Source of the DNA: Corynebacterium meridianum
GTDB taxonomy: Bacteria > Actinomycetota > Actinomycetes > Mycobacteriales > Mycobacteriaceae
Reading direction: 5' to 3'
DNA: 64,000 nt
NCBI RefSeq assembly: GCF_016342265.1
Contig: NZ_JAEIOS010000015.1
Coordinates: 186,001 to 250,000, forward strand
The notes beneath the pieces were generated by a model. The model did not search any database. It was not told the origin of the DNA and saw nothing but the letters and a program-made list of their open reading frames with translations. This document shows, piece by piece, positions 19,277 to 29,122 of this stretch (positions within the stretch are counted from its first letter, which is position 1; each line of letters opens with the position of its first letter). The translations under genes and the position numbers were made by a program.

Positions 19277-20352
19277 GCCACAAAATCAGGACACGCGTCA
19301 CGGCGGTCGCCGCACTGGCCGCGCTCACGCTCGCCGGCTGTTCATCGGACCCGGAGCCCACCGGCGACGCCGGCACATCCGCGACGTCCGCGGCCACCGC
19401 GTCCACCGCGGCTTCCGGGGACGCCACGGACACCGACCGGACGAAGATCCCGCGCCTGCGCGCCTACCTGCACAGCACAATGGCGTTCGGCGCACCGATG
19501 ATCAACTTCGACAAGGACGGTGAACTTGAGGAGTACGCCGACGAGGTCGACGTCGACTACTGGGACAGCGTCGACCAGCTGCGTGCCGCGATGATGCAGG
19601 GCGACGCCCAGGTGGCGGCCACCCCCGCCTACACCGCCGCGAACCTCTACAACAAGGGGGTCGACGTCCGTCTCATCGGGCAGGTCGTGTGGGGGATGCT
19701 CTACGTCCTCGGCCCCGACACCGCCGAAGAAGGCGACTGGGACGGGCTGAAGGGACAGAAGGTGGCGGTCGTCATGCCGGGGGAGATGGTCGACCTCGTG
19801 TTCAGCTACCTCCTGGCCGAGAACGGCCTGGACAAGGAAACCGACATCACCTACGTGCCGGTGAACGATCCGCGGCAGGCGGTCGGCATGCTCGCCAAGG
19901 GGGAGGTCGACTGGGCCGTGCTTCCGGAGCACCTCGCCACCGTCGCGCTGAAGAAGACCGCGGAGTCCGGGAAGAACCTCAAGCGCGTATTCAACCTCCA
20001 GGAGGAGTACGGCAGGGCCACCGGCGGGCCGGCCCGGTTCCCGATGGCCGGCCTGATCATGCCCGGCGAGCTCGTCGACGCCCATCCGGAGCTCCCGGCG
20101 GCGGTCCTCGAGGAGGTCGCCGACACCACCGCCAAGGTCAACGACGGTGACGATGCCACGATCAGGGCTATCGCCGAACAGTACGATATGCCCGAGCCGC
20201 TCGTCCGGGACATCATCCCGCGCCTCAACCTCGAGGTCGTCCCCGCGTCCGAGTCACGGAAGCAGTACGAGGAGTTCCTTGAGGTCCTCGCCACGGTCAA
20301 CCCGGACGTCTACGGCGGAACCCTGCCGGATGACAGCTTCTACGCCGAGTAG
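19273..20352 (+). CDS. ABC importer substrate-binding lipoprotein (SsuA/NMT1-like)
   Basis: 359 aa. Lipoprotein signal with TLAGC lipobox (Cys23), a Ser/Thr/Ala linker to about residue 60, then a periplasmic-binding fold of the SsuA/NMT1 type. The segment DQLRAAMMQGDAQVAATPAYTAANLYNKG resembles the part that selects aromatic or small anionic ligands in the family. The ligand (sulfonate, nitrate, pyrimidine precursor or other) cannot be assigned. No monooxygenase or reductase gene lies next to it to give a hint. Overlaps the ATPase gene by 4 bp and is 0 bp from the permease. Confidence 0.82.
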   Translation: MSHKIRTRVTAVAALAALTLAGCSSDPEPTGDAGTSATSAATASTAASGDATDTDRTKIPRLRAYLHSTMAFGAPMINFDKDGELEEYADEVDVDYWDSVDQLRAAMMQGDAQVAATPAYTAANLYNKGVDVRLIGQVVWGMLYVLGPDTAEEGDWDGLKGQKVAVVMPGEMVDLVFSYLLAENGLDKETDITYVPVNDPRQAVGMLAKGEVDWAVLPEHLATVALKKTAESGKNLKRVFNLQEEYGRATGGPARFPMAGLIMPGELVDAHPELPAAVLEEVADTTAKVNDGDDATIRAIAEQYDMPEPLVRDIIPRLNLEVVPASESRKQYEEFLEVLATVNPDVYGGTLPDDSFYAE

Positions 20353-21147
20353 GTGATGATCCCGGACACGTCCCCACCGACAGGGTCGCGCCACGCGGCC
20401 GCCTGGATCCTCGCCGGTGCCGCCGCACTGCTCCTCTGCTGGCACGCCGTGAGCATCGGTCAGCTCGAGTACGTTCTGCCGGGCCCGGTACGTACCGCCC
20501 GGGCGCTGGCCGGGCTTATCGCGGACACGGATTTCTGGGCGGCGCTCGGTCTGACCATGGCGCGGGCCGCGGGAGGTCTCATCTGCGGTGTCGGCGTCGG
20601 TCTCGCGTGGGGTGTTCTCGGCGGGGTGTGGATCCGGGCCTCCTGGTTCGGCCAGCCTCTGCTCCAGGTACTCCTGGCCACCCCACCGATCATTCTCGTG
20701 ATCCTCGGGCTCACCTGGTTGGGCGCCAACGGGTGGGTCGCCGTGCTTGTCGTGGCGCTCGTGACGACACCGCTGATCGCCGCCACGACGGAGGAGGCGA
20801 TCCGGGGCATCGACCACGATCTCGTCGAGATGGCCCGCGTATTCGGTCTCTCCCGCGCGGCGATCGTCACCCGGGTGATCCAGCCGATGGTCACGCCCCC
20901 GGTACTGGCGTCGACGACGGTGGCGCTGGGGCAGGGGATCCGGGTCGCCGTCATGGCGGAACTCCTCTCCACCGCATCCGGCGTCGGTGGTGCCGTGCGC
21001 ATGGCGCAGATCAACATCGACACGCCGACCATCTTCGCCTACGCGGTGGTGCTCACGGCCGTCACCTTCGCCCTCGACAGGCTGGTGGTCCAGCCGCTGC
21101 GGGAGCGCGCCAACAGCTACCGCGCCGGCTCCGGGGCGGCCGTCTGA
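20353..21147 (+). CDS. ABC importer permease (SsuC-like)
   Basis: 264 aa, about six membrane segments. The ABC-coupling EAA loop is visible near residues 150-185 (EEAIRGIDHDLVEMARVFG), as in binding-protein-dependent permeases. Starts with GTG directly after the preceding stop; ATG 20356 is an equally good start. Last gene of the importer operon; substrate unknown. Confidence 0.85.
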   Translation: MMIPDTSPPTGSRHAAAWILAGAAALLLCWHAVSIGQLEYVLPGPVRTARALAGLIADTDFWAALGLTMARAAGGLICGVGVGLAWGVLGGVWIRASWFGQPLLQVLLATPPIILVILGLTWLGANGWVAVLVVALVTTPLIAATTEEAIRGIDHDLVEMARVFGLSRAAIVTRVIQPMVTPPVLASTTVALGQGIRVAVMAELLSTASGVGGAVRMAQINIDTPTIFAYAVVLTAVTFALDRLVVQPLRERANSYRAGSGAAV

Positions 21148-21310
21148 CGGTGCGGACACCGGTGCCGGTCAGCGGTCGTGCACCCGGTGGCCGCCGTGGG
21201 GGCGGTGGCGTAGAGTACAATCGGCCGTTCCACGACCGACCCCGACACTCCGCCCCGCCGTCGCCCCACCCGACGGGATCCGACCGGGACACCGTCGACC
21301 CGAAAGAAAC

Positions 21311-21316
21311 TATCCT
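21311..21316 (+). promoter_or_regulatory. -10 box of the FUSC gene (leaderless start)
   Basis: TATCCT ends 6 bp before the ATG, which places the transcription start at or next to the start codon. Confidence 0.6.
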
Positions 21317-21322
21317 GAACAG

Positions 21323-22477
21323 ATGGCCAGGCGAACATCCTCCGTGCCCAACCCGGCAACCGCGGTGAAGGAACTGCTGCGCCCCGGTATCCAACGACTC
21401 CGACTCAGCTGGGTCTCCATCCTGCAGGGCGGCATAGCCGCTGGCCTGTCCTGGTGGGTCGCGGTGAACCTCTTCGGCCACGAGTCGGTGTTCTTTGCGC
21501 CGATGGCCGCGATCATCGTCATCGGGCTCACCGGCGGCGACCGCCTGCGGCGCGCGGTGGAACTCAACATCGGCGTGCCCCTCGGCGTCGGGATCGGTGA
21601 CCTCCTGGTCACGTGGCTCGGCACAGGCACCTGGCAGATGACGTTCATCGTGCTCCTCGCGCTGACGGTGGCCGTGCTCGTGGACAAATCCCCCCTCGTT
21701 TCCACGCAGGCGGCCATCGGCGTCGTGCTCATCGCCACGATCTTCCCGCCCGGGACCTCGGGCGGGATCGACCGGATGCTCGACGCATTCATCGGCGGCA
21801 CCGTCGGCATCATCGTCATCGCGCTGATCCCGAACTCACCGCTGCGCGGGGGACGGCAGGAGATCGCCACCATCCTCACCATCGCCGGCCACGTCCTCAA
21901 GGAGGTCGCCGTCGACCTTGCGGACGGCAACACGAAGGGGATCAACGCCGCACTGCAGGAGGCGCGTGGCACCCAGGCGAACATCAACAATCTCATCGCC
22001 GCCGCGAAGACCGGCAGGGAGGCGGCGACGGTCTCCCCGCTGCACTGGCGGAACCGGCGCCGGGTGAAGTCACTCATGCGGATCCTCAACCCGGTGGACA
22101 ACGCGATGCGGAACACGCGGGTTCTCGCGCGCCGGGCGCTCGTGCTCACCGAGGACGGGGACGACGTCAGCGCCCGACAGATAGCGGTCCTCGAGGAGAT
22201 CGCGGACGTCATGACGGCGCTCGGGGACCTGTTCGCCCGCGGCGAGCGGGTCGGCACATCCGAGCGGATCCCCCAGCTCGTCCGGCGGCTCCGCGTGCTG
22301 GGCGCGATGACAGGTCCGGAGGTCGCCGACAAGAAGGTGCTTTCCGCGCAGATGATCCTCGGCCAGTCCCGCTCGATCATCGTCGATCTTCTGCAGATCT
22401 GCGGCATGTCCCGCAAGTCGGCGCAGGCCGCGCTGGCACCGACCAGCGCGCACCCGCACGTCGATCCCGAGGTGTAG
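21323..22477 (+). CDS. FUSC-family (aromatic acid exporter-like) membrane protein
   Basis: 384 aa. Six predicted membrane helices in the first about 165 residues (for example VFFAPMAAIIVIGLTGGD, then VGIIVIALIP), followed by a long helical cytoplasmic domain. This half-size architecture matches the FUSC/ArAE superfamily, some members of which export aromatic acids; the substrate here is unknown. ATG 21323 follows TATCCT (21311-21316) by 6 bp, so the transcript is probably leaderless. A second -10-like TACAAT lies at 21216-21221. Confidence 0.75.
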   Translation: MARRTSSVPNPATAVKELLRPGIQRLRLSWVSILQGGIAAGLSWWVAVNLFGHESVFFAPMAAIIVIGLTGGDRLRRAVELNIGVPLGVGIGDLLVTWLGTGTWQMTFIVLLALTVAVLVDKSPLVSTQAAIGVVLIATIFPPGTSGGIDRMLDAFIGGTVGIIVIALIPNSPLRGGRQEIATILTIAGHVLKEVAVDLADGNTKGINAALQEARGTQANINNLIAAAKTGREAATVSPLHWRNRRRVKSLMRILNPVDNAMRNTRVLARRALVLTEDGDDVSARQIAVLEEIADVMTALGDLFARGERVGTSERIPQLVRRLRVLGAMTGPEVADKKVLSAQMILGQSRSIIVDLLQICGMSRKSAQAALAPTSAHPHVDPEV

Positions 22478-22665
22478 CCCCACCCGGCTGCGTGGAGCGC
22501 CGGGAAACCTGCTGTACGGGGTCCAGCCGGTTACGCCACCCGCCCGCCGGCGTCCGTTCCGCGGCGGGAATGAAACCCTCGAAAGCCTGGGACAGCCGGA
22601 TTATTGTCGTGGTCAGAAATAACCCACCGTGCCCCGTGCAGGGGAGAGAGGCAAGTGCAACGATC

Positions 22666-22857
22666 ATGGACCGGAACGTCCTCCAGTCACGTCCCGTGTG
22701 GGCGGCCTCCGCCGCACTGGTGCTCGTCCTCGTCACCAACCTGCTGGTCAACGGCTGGCAGCTCACCGGCGGATTCGCCGTTCTGGCGGTCAGCACGGCG
22801 ATCGTGCTCGTCGCGATCATCGCCCGTGCGAAGAAGCAGGGGGACCCGGCCTCCTGA
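22666..22857 (+). CDS. Small two-helix membrane protein
   Basis: 63 aa with two hydrophobic segments (AALVLVLVTNLLV and FAVLAVSTAIVLVAIIA) and a basic C-terminus (ARAKKQ). Family not recognised. GGGGAGAGAG lies about 15 bp upstream, further than ideal, and no other start is available in frame. It ends 16 bp before the convergent stop of the kinase-like gene. Similar small proteins are common beside transporters in Corynebacterium. Confidence 0.6.
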   Translation: MDRNVLQSRPVWAASAALVLVLVTNLLVNGWQLTGGFAVLAVSTAIVLVAIIARAKKQGDPAS

Positions 22858-22873
22858 GTGCCGGCGGAACGGG

Positions 22874-23776
22874 TCAGGGCTGCCGGACGATCTGCAGGTC
22901 CCGCAGGTGCCGGTAGAACGTCACCCGTTCCGCGGGGCGGGGCCGGGAGACACCGTCCACCGTGATCCGCAGGTCCGGCCCGCCGGCCTGCAGTGCCCGG
23001 CCCGTGCGCAGGGTGGTGGGATCCACCGTCCCCGACGGCCGCGCCCGCCGGAGGATCCGGTCGGCGAAGCCGCCGCGCACCGGCTCAAGGGGGGTGTCGG
23101 CGACCACGGCGGCGATCCCCGGGGCGTCGAGCATGGGGACGAGCCGGGCGCCGTAGCGGCCGGTGCGGGGAGCTCTCCGACCCGCCCGGTGGTTGAGCAG
23201 GGTGTCGTCGTCGACGATGACCTCCCCGGTCATCTCCGCCGCGGGATCGAAACAGGAGACCGTCGCGCTGCCGGCGACCGCGACCGCGGAATCGTCCCGG
23301 ATCAGCGGAGCCGGGTGGACGTGCCCGCCCAGCGCCAGGGCGAGGGCGTCGAGGGGATCGGAGGGAAGCCCGAAATTGGCCGCCGCCGGGGAACCCGGAT
23401 CGACCGGGACGTACCCGACCTCGACCCACATCCGGTCCGAGCGCATCAACCGGGTCAGCACCGCCGACAGGGCCGCATCCGTGCCGCAGACGACCACCCG
23501 CAGCACCTCCTCCGGCTCCTGGGGGGCACGTTCCGGGGTCCCGAGGTGGTCGACGTCGGGCCGTTTCGCGATCTCGTCCAGGCTCGGGGTGGGGTCGACG
23601 GGGAGAACGGCGCGCGCCGCCTCGTCGAGGGGGGTGAGATCCCTGCGCGTCGGGACGTCGGGGAGTTCCAGCACCTCGAGGGCGTCGACACCGTGGAGCC
23701 CCCGGACGTCGTCGAGCACGGACCGGTTGACCGGAAGATCGTCGGAGCCGCCACAGACCAGGAAGAGCACTCGCAT
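22874..23776 (-). CDS. Degenerate diacylglycerol-kinase-like protein divergent from purA
   Basis: 300 aa. The layout resembles the DAGK/YegS fold: residues 94-110 (VVVCGTDAALSAVLTRL) line up with the VxGGDGTxNEVxxGL loop, residues 121-151 (GYVPVDPGSPAAANFGLP then DPLDALALALGG) line up with PLGTxNDxAxxLGIP, and the end (GRALQAGGPDLRITVDGV) resembles the last DAGK strand set. The nucleotide-binding GGDG is missing, so kinase activity is doubtful. ATG 23776 is preceded by TATCAT (23785-23790) 8 bp upstream, suggesting a leaderless mRNA. Family assignment is my inference; a conserved purA-linked hypothetical is the safe label. Confidence 0.6.
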   Translation of the reverse strand: MRVLFLVCGGSDDLPVNRSVLDDVRGLHGVDALEVLELPDVPTRRDLTPLDEAARAVLPVDPTPSLDEIAKRPDVDHLGTPERAPQEPEEVLRVVVCGTDAALSAVLTRLMRSDRMWVEVGYVPVDPGSPAAANFGLPSDPLDALALALGGHVHPAPLIRDDSAVAVAGSATVSCFDPAAEMTGEVIVDDDTLLNHRAGRRAPRTGRYGARLVPMLDAPGIAAVVADTPLEPVRGGFADRILRRARPSGTVDPTTLRTGRALQAGGPDLRITVDGVSRPRPAERVTFYRHLRDLQIVRQP

Positions 23777-23809
23777 GGTCAAAGATGATACGCGCGTGGA
23801 CGTGAGGGG

Positions 23810-23815
23810 TAGGAT
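23810..23815 (+). promoter_or_regulatory. -10 candidate of purA
   Basis: TAGGAT within GGGGTAGGATTGTGAG gives a leader of about 60 nt before the purA RBS. It lies back-to-back with the TATCAT box of the divergent gene. Confidence 0.5.
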
Positions 23816-23882
23816 TGTGAGACGTCTGTGCCGCGCTCGCCGCGGCGAAGCTGTCGAGCTATCGGAAGAGGCGTGTTAGAAC

Positions 23883-25172
23883 ATGGCCGCAATTGTTGTA
23901 GTGGGCGCCCAGTGGGGCGACGAGGGTAAGGGCAAGGCCACCGACATCCTCGGATGCCAGGTCGATTACGTGGTCAAGCCGAACGGCGGGAACAACGCCG
24001 GTCACACCGTCGTCGTCGGCGGTGAGAAGTACGAGCTGAAGCTCCTGCCCGCGGGTGTCCTGAGCGAGAACGCCGTCCCCGTCCTGGGCAACGGCGTCGT
24101 GATCAACCTGGAGGCCCTGTTCGACGAGATCGACGGTCTCGAGGCCCGCGGGGCGAACGCCTCCCGGCTGCGGATCTCCGCCAACGCCCATGTCGTCGCG
24201 CCGTACCACCAGGTCCTTGACCGGGTGCAGGAGCGGTTCCTGGGTAAGCGTGCCATCGGCACCACCGGGCGTGGCATCGGCCCGACCTACGCGGACAAGG
24301 TCTCCCGCGTCGGTATCCGGGTGCAGGACATCTTCGATGAGTCGATTCTGCGCCAGAAGGTCACCTCGGCGCTGGACGTGAAGAACCAGATCCTGGTCAA
24401 GATGTACAACCGCAAGGCCATTGACCCGGAGCAGATCGTCGACTACTTCCTGTCCTATGCTGATCGTCTCCGCCCGATGGTCATTGAGGCGGAGTTGGAG
24501 CTCAACCGCGCCCTCGACGAGGGCAAGCACGTGCTCATGGAGGGCGGCCAGGCGACGATGCTCGACGTCGACCACGGCACCTATCCCTTCGTGACGTCCT
24601 CGAACCCGAGTGCCGGTGGGGCGTGTGTCGGGTCCGGTATCGGCCCGACCCGGATCACCTCCTCCCTGGGCATCATCAAGGCCTACACCACCCGCGTCGG
24701 TGCGGGCCCGTTCCCGACGGAGCTGTTCGACAAGTGGGGCGAGTTCCTGCAGACCACCGGTGGCGAGGTCGGCGTCAACACCGGACGCAAGCGCCGCTGC
24801 GGCTGGTACGACTCGGTCGTCGCGCGTTACGCCAGCCGGGTCAACGGTTTCACCGACCTGTTCGTGACCAAGCTCGACGTGCTGACCGGTATCGGGGAGA
24901 TCCCGATCTGCGTCGCCTACGACGTGGACGGCAGGCGCTTCGACGAGATGCCCACCAGCCAGTCCGATTTTCACCACGCCGAGCCCATCTACGAGACGAT
25001 GCCCGCGTGGGACGAGGACATCACCGGGTGCCGGACCTTCGGGGAGCTGCCGCAGCGTGCGCAGGACTACCTGAACCGCCTGGAGGAGCTGTCCGGCTGC
25101 CGTATCTCCTATGTCGGTGTCGGCCCGGGTCGTGACCAGACCATCGTGATCAACGACGTGATGGAGTCCTGA
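23883..25172 (+). CDS. purA: Adenylosuccinate synthetase
   Basis: 429 aa, full family length. Joins IMP and aspartate with GTP hydrolysis, the first committed step to AMP. The N-terminal GTP loop QWGDEGKGK, the NNAGHT motif, [14 protein letters not shown] and the C-terminal [10 protein letters not shown] are intact. ATG 23883 has GGAAGAGG about 11 bp upstream. Followed by a strong terminator; probably monocistronic. Confidence 0.97.
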   Translation: MAAIVVVGAQWGDEGKGKATDILGCQVDYVVKPNGGNNAGHTVVVGGEKYELKLLPAGVLSENAVPVLGNGVVINLEALFDEIDGLEARGANASRLRISANAHVVAPYHQVLDRVQERFLGKRAIGTTGRGIGPTYADKVSRVGIRVQDIFDESILRQKVTSALDVKNQILVKMYNRKAIDPEQIVDYFLSYADRLRPMVIEAELELNRALDEGKHVLMEGGQATMLDVDHGTYPFVTSSNPSAGGACVGSGIGPTRITSSLGIIKAYTTRVGAGPFPTELFDKWGEFLQTTGGEVGVNTGRKRRCGWYDSVVARYASRVNGFTDLFVTKLDVLTGIGEIPICVAYDVDGRRFDEMPTSQSDFHHAEPIYETMPAWDEDITGCRTFGELPQRAQDYLNRLEELSGCRISYVGVGPGRDQTIVINDVMES

Positions 25173-25187
25173 CCGGCACTCCGCTGG

Positions 25188-25220
25188 AAGAACCCCGCAC
25201 CCTCGGGCGCGGGGTTCTTT
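25188..25220 (+). terminator. Terminator of purA
   Basis: 11-bp stem AAGAACCCCGC / GCGGGGTTCTT with a short loop, ending in TTT. Confidence 0.88.
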
Positions 25221-25388
25221 CGTGTCCGTGTCCGGTGTCCGCGACTGGTCACAGGGTATTTTTTCAGGGATCCCCTGGAGGCGGGAATAGATCTCGCCGT
25301 TTTGTGGTTGTGTCAACAAGATGTGAAAAAAGAACAGCATCACCCATTCCGGGATGCCGGGATGGGACAACCCAACCAAGGAGCAACC

Positions 25389-25823
25389 ATGACCCGTACC
25401 CCGACCGATATCGGTCTGCTGATCATCCGCCTCGTATTCGGCGGTATCCTCACCGCGCACGGCTTCCAGAAGCTCTTCCTGATGGGGCCCGGCCAGACCG
25501 GCGCCGCATTCGCGAACATGTCGAGCCTCCCCGCCCCCGAAATCATGGCGTGGATCGCCATCATCGTCGAGCTCCTCGGCGGACTCGCGCTCATCGCAGG
25601 TATCGCGACCCGCATCGCGGCGATCGCCGCCGCCGTCGTCATGGCGGGTGCGATGGTCACGGTGCACCTGGCCAACGGATTCTTCAACACCGACGGCGGC
25701 ATCGAGTACACCCTCATGCTGTCTGCCATCGGCGTCGCCCTCGCCGTGACCGGCGCGGGACGGTACAGCCTGGATGCCGCACTCGGGCGCACGGGACGTG
25801 GCACCCCCGCAGACCGCATCTGA
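25389..25823 (+). CDS. DoxX-family membrane protein
   Basis: 144 aa, four predicted membrane helices, with the family hallmarks of a first helix RLVFGGILTAHGFQKL and a third helix rich in Gly/Ala. DoxX proteins sit in the membrane; some partner with oxidoreductases in redox balance, but the role here is unknown. ATG 25389 has AAGGAGC upstream. The AT-rich upstream segment (25255-25335, with TGTCAACAAGATGTGAAAAAAG) likely holds its promoter and possible operator. Confidence 0.85.
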   Translation: MTRTPTDIGLLIIRLVFGGILTAHGFQKLFLMGPGQTGAAFANMSSLPAPEIMAWIAIIVELLGGLALIAGIATRIAAIAAAVVMAGAMVTVHLANGFFNTDGGIEYTLMLSAIGVALAVTGAGRYSLDAALGRTGRGTPADRI

Positions 25824-25846
25824 CGACGGCACACGCCAAACGTTTT

Positions 25847-25877
25847 GGGCCCCGATCCGGTAGCCGGATCGGGGCCC
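25847..25877. terminator. Bidirectional terminator between doxX and the convergent ABC permease
   Basis: Perfect 14-bp stem GGGCCCCGATCCGG / CCGGATCGGGGCCC with a 3-base loop, lying between two convergent stop codons. Confidence 0.85.
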
Positions 25878-25885
25878 TCACGTTC

Positions 25886-27463
25886 TCAGGCGTAGCTGCG
25901 GACCTTCGCGAAGATCTCCGGCCATGACCTGTCCAACTTCCGGGCCGACACCCCGGTACCCACCACGTACACGACGGTGGTGACGACCGCGATCCAGGCG
26001 ACACCGCCGAGGAACAAAGGCGACGCGACGCCGTCACCCCGGCCGATCACCATCATGATGATCCCCGGCACCAGCGGCAGCCAGACACCGAGCAGACCAC
26101 CGAACGCCGCGATGAACGCGGCACCGGAATACCCGGACCGGTCCTTCATCGGGTTCGTCCCGGGCCGGGCCGCGGGGAACGGATTGAACACGCTGAGCAG
26201 TGACCCGAAGCCGAGCGCCGCGGGGACGGCACCGATCGTCGTCACCGTCGTCAGCACCCACAGGGGGGAGAACCCGCTGATCACCCCGAGCGCGGTGTCG
26301 TAGAGCACCACCGCGGGGACGGAGATGGTCGCCGCCACCGCAGCCCGGGCCCGCACCATCGCCCGAGCCGGGACACCGGTGGTCATGTGCACCCAGTTCG
26401 CCGGTCCGTCGTAGCCGTAGGCGTTGGCGACGTACTGGGTCGCTGCCGCGGCCATCATGTACGCCCCGAACCACTCCATGCTGCTGTCCTCGTTCGTCGC
26501 CCCGAGAACGAGGAAGAACACCGAGAACAACGGCAGGGACACCAGGCTGTAGAGCAACCGCGAGTCCCGTACCCAGTACAGGAGTGCGCGGGAGTAGGCG
26601 GCTCCGCCGACGGTCGCCGGAACTCCGGGCAGCATCAGCCGGCCCCGCGGCCGGGTCTGGGCACCGGAACCGGTTTCGGTCACCTGGGTGAACGATCTGG
26701 TCAGGGCCCGGTGCCACGCCCCCCAGAGCATCGGGAGCAGAACGACGCCGATGACCGCCTGCAGTACGGCGGTTCCCCAGGCGCCGTCCGCGAGGCTGCC
26801 CGCGGCACCGCCCGCCCCGCCGAAGGGCGTGTAGCCGAGAATCCGGGTGATCCTCGCGGTGTCCACCCCGATCGCCGAGTTCACCACCAGATTGAAGCCG
26901 ATGATGATGAGGATGAACACCACGCCGCTGGCCATGGACAGTTTCTCCCGCCGCGAGCGGCCACCGGACAGTACACCGAGCACGATCCACGCCTCGGCGC
27001 CGCAGATGCTCAACGCGAGAGCCGCGACGACGGCGAGGAACCAGAACAGAATGACCCACGCGTGGCCCGTGAGCACCAGCCCGGCGGTGCCGAAGCCGAA
27101 CGTGATCACCGAGTTGAGTACCGCGAGGTAACCGCGGGACTGGAGGAACGCGGCCAGAATGAAACCCGGCAGCAGTTCCCGGGCCGCCACCGGCAGCGGG
27201 GCGAACCAGCCGGGGGTCAGCTGGTTCTCGCTGGACGGGTAGATGAACGCGAGAACCCAGTACGCCAGCACACCCACACCGAGTGAGAGGGAGAGCGCGG
27301 ACTGGTTCCCGGTCAGCTGCTCGTTGAGGGTCAGCCCGCCGAGGGACAGTGCCCCGATCACACCGTAGAGCCAGATGAAGATGATCATGAACCACTGCGA
27401 CGGCTGCGCCTTCAGGGACCGTTTCCGCAGGGTGCGGTGGAGCTGGATCAGTGTGCGGGTCAC
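25886..27463 (-). CDS. ABC-2 type exporter permease
   Basis: 525 aa with about 12 hydrophobic segments, so roughly a double-length ABC-2 permease. No substrate signature is recognised. The GTG start at 27463 overlaps the ATPase stop (GTGA), so the two are translationally coupled. The neighbourhood gives no clue to the cargo; drug or lipid export is a generic possibility. Confidence 0.8.
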   Translation of the reverse strand: MTRTLIQLHRTLRKRSLKAQPSQWFMIIFIWLYGVIGALSLGGLTLNEQLTGNQSALSLSLGVGVLAYWVLAFIYPSSENQLTPGWFAPLPVAARELLPGFILAAFLQSRGYLAVLNSVITFGFGTAGLVLTGHAWVILFWFLAVVAALALSICGAEAWIVLGVLSGGRSRREKLSMASGVVFILIIIGFNLVVNSAIGVDTARITRILGYTPFGGAGGAAGSLADGAWGTAVLQAVIGVVLLPMLWGAWHRALTRSFTQVTETGSGAQTRPRGRLMLPGVPATVGGAAYSRALLYWVRDSRLLYSLVSLPLFSVFFLVLGATNEDSSMEWFGAYMMAAAATQYVANAYGYDGPANWVHMTTGVPARAMVRARAAVAATISVPAVVLYDTALGVISGFSPLWVLTTVTTIGAVPAALGFGSLLSVFNPFPAARPGTNPMKDRSGYSGAAFIAAFGGLLGVWLPLVPGIIMMVIGRGDGVASPLFLGGVAWIAVVTTVVYVVGTGVSARKLDRSWPEIFAKVRSYA

Positions 27464-28320
27464 CGGGCATCACCCGGGTCATCCCCGGCGCCGGGCCCCT
27501 CCTGGGCCTCGGTCGATCCGAGCCAGCCGAGGGACCCCTCGTCGAGTTCGCCGCCGCCGACCAGGTTGATGAACGCGTCACTCAGTGATCCTCCGCCCCG
27601 GACGTCATCGACGGTCCCGGAGGCGACCACGCGGCCACCGGCGATCAGCGCGACATGGTCGCAGAGTCCCTCCACCAGCTCCATGACATGGGAACTCATC
27701 ACGACGGTGCCGCCGCCGCGCACGAAGGCGTTGAGGATCGAGCGGATCACCCGGCCGGAGACCGGGTCGACCGCCTCGAAGGGCTCATCCAGGATCAGGA
27801 TCCGTGGACGGTGCAGCAGCGCGCCCGCGAGCAGGATCTTCTTCGTCATACCGGCCGAATAGTCGACGATGAGCTTCTCCCCGGCGTCGGTCAGGGCCAG
27901 GGCGTCCAACAGGCCGTGGGCGCGCTCGGCGATGGTTTCCGGGTCCATCCCCCGCAGTCGCCCGAGATACTCGAGGTACTCGGCTCCGCTGAGCCGGTCG
28001 AACGTCGGCAGGCCGTCGGCGAGCAGGCCGTAGGCCCGCTTCGCCTCGAGGGCGCCGCCACCCCAGACATCGGCGCCGCACACCCAGGTTGCACCGGTGT
28101 CCGGGCGGAGCAGGCCCGTGGCGATGGTGATCGCGGTGGTCTTCCCGGCGCCGTTGGGGCCGACGATCCCGTAGAAACTCCCGTGGGGAATGTCGAGGGA
28201 AAGATCCGCGACGGCGGGGTTGTCCCCGAAGCGCTTGGTGACACCGCGCCAGGCGAGCGCCACCAACGTGGGATCCGGGTTCAGTGGATCGAGATGGGCT
28301 GAATCGGTGGGAAGGGTCAT
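27460..28320 (-). CDS. ABC exporter ATPase
   Basis: 286 aa. Walker A (GPNGAGKTT), a signature degenerate from LSGGQ to YSAGMTKK, Walker B (ILILDEPFEAVD) and switch His (MSSHVMEL) are present. YSAGM-type signatures are common in ABC-2 exporters. ATG 28320 is 6 bp after CACACT (28327-28332), a likely leaderless promoter. Ends with an acidic tail (EGPGAGDDPGD). Confidence 0.85.
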   Translation of the reverse strand: MTLPTDSAHLDPLNPDPTLVALAWRGVTKRFGDNPAVADLSLDIPHGSFYGIVGPNGAGKTTAITIATGLLRPDTGATWVCGADVWGGGALEAKRAYGLLADGLPTFDRLSGAEYLEYLGRLRGMDPETIAERAHGLLDALALTDAGEKLIVDYSAGMTKKILLAGALLHRPRILILDEPFEAVDPVSGRVIRSILNAFVRGGGTVVMSSHVMELVEGLCDHVALIAGGRVVASGTVDDVRGGGSLSDAFINLVGGGELDEGSLGWLGSTEAQEGPGAGDDPGDAR

Positions 28321-28417
28321 GGAGACAGTGTGCGTCTCTCCGGAACGGGGACGCAAGGGTTCCCGTCGGAATCAACCCGTGGGCTGACGGGAGGCGCGGT
28401 CCGCCCGCAGCGAACGG

Positions 28418-28930
28418 CTAATCCTGTTCGGTGGACGGGACCACGGGCTGCTCGGCCGACCACGGGAACACGATCCACTCGTCGGTGTGCTTCCACACGA
28501 AGTCGGGACGGATCACCGACTGCGACTTCCCGTACAGCACGGCGGAACGACACTCCGCGCCGGCCTTCTGGAGGATCTCGAGGACGAGTGCGAGCGTCCG
28601 ACCCGAATCGGCGACATCGTCGACGACGAGCAGCTTCTTACCCGCGATCGCGGAGGTGTCCAGCAGGGGTTCCAGCAGAACCGGGTCGGGCAGGGTCTCG
28701 TGGACGTCGGTGTAGAACTCGACGTTCATCGTGTCGGCGAGTTTCACCCCCATCGCGTAGCTCAGCGCGCCCGCCGGCAGAAGGCCGCCGCGGGCGACGG
28801 CGATGATGATCTCCGGATCGAAGTCGCTGTCCACCACGATCTGGGCGAGTTCCCGGGAGGCTGCACCGAAGCCCTCCCAGGTCAGAATTTCCTTGGTCTC
28901 GAGATCGGTCGAGTCTGCATGGTAGGCCAT
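28418..28930 (-). CDS. Purine-type phosphoribosyltransferase
   Basis: 170 aa. PRPP motif [11 protein letters not shown] and an upstream ARGGLLPAG loop are intact, matching the Gpt/xanthine-guanine-like PRTases that salvage purine bases; the base specificity is not certain. ATG 28930 follows TACCAT (28937-28942) by 6 bp, so it is probably leaderless. It is divergent from purT, consistent with a role in purine balance. Confidence 0.85.
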   Translation of the reverse strand: MAYHADSTDLETKEILTWEGFGAASRELAQIVVDSDFDPEIIIAVARGGLLPAGALSYAMGVKLADTMNVEFYTDVHETLPDPVLLEPLLDTSAIAGKKLLVVDDVADSGRTLALVLEILQKAGAECRSAVLYGKSQSVIRPDFVWKHTDEWIVFPWSAEQPVVPSTEQD

Positions 28931-29122
28931 GGGTTGATGGTAGCGGTTCCGGTCCCGCGATGCCGCACACCGGTGCTCCACCGGACGGTGGTACCGGTGT
29001 GCCCGAGGACCCGGTGGTCGACCGGCACGGGATGCGGGCGCGCGCCGTCTCACCCCGCGGCGTCCGTCCCTGTGCGATACTGCACCACGAGAAAGACCCC
29101 GAGCGACGTGAGGACACGGCAC

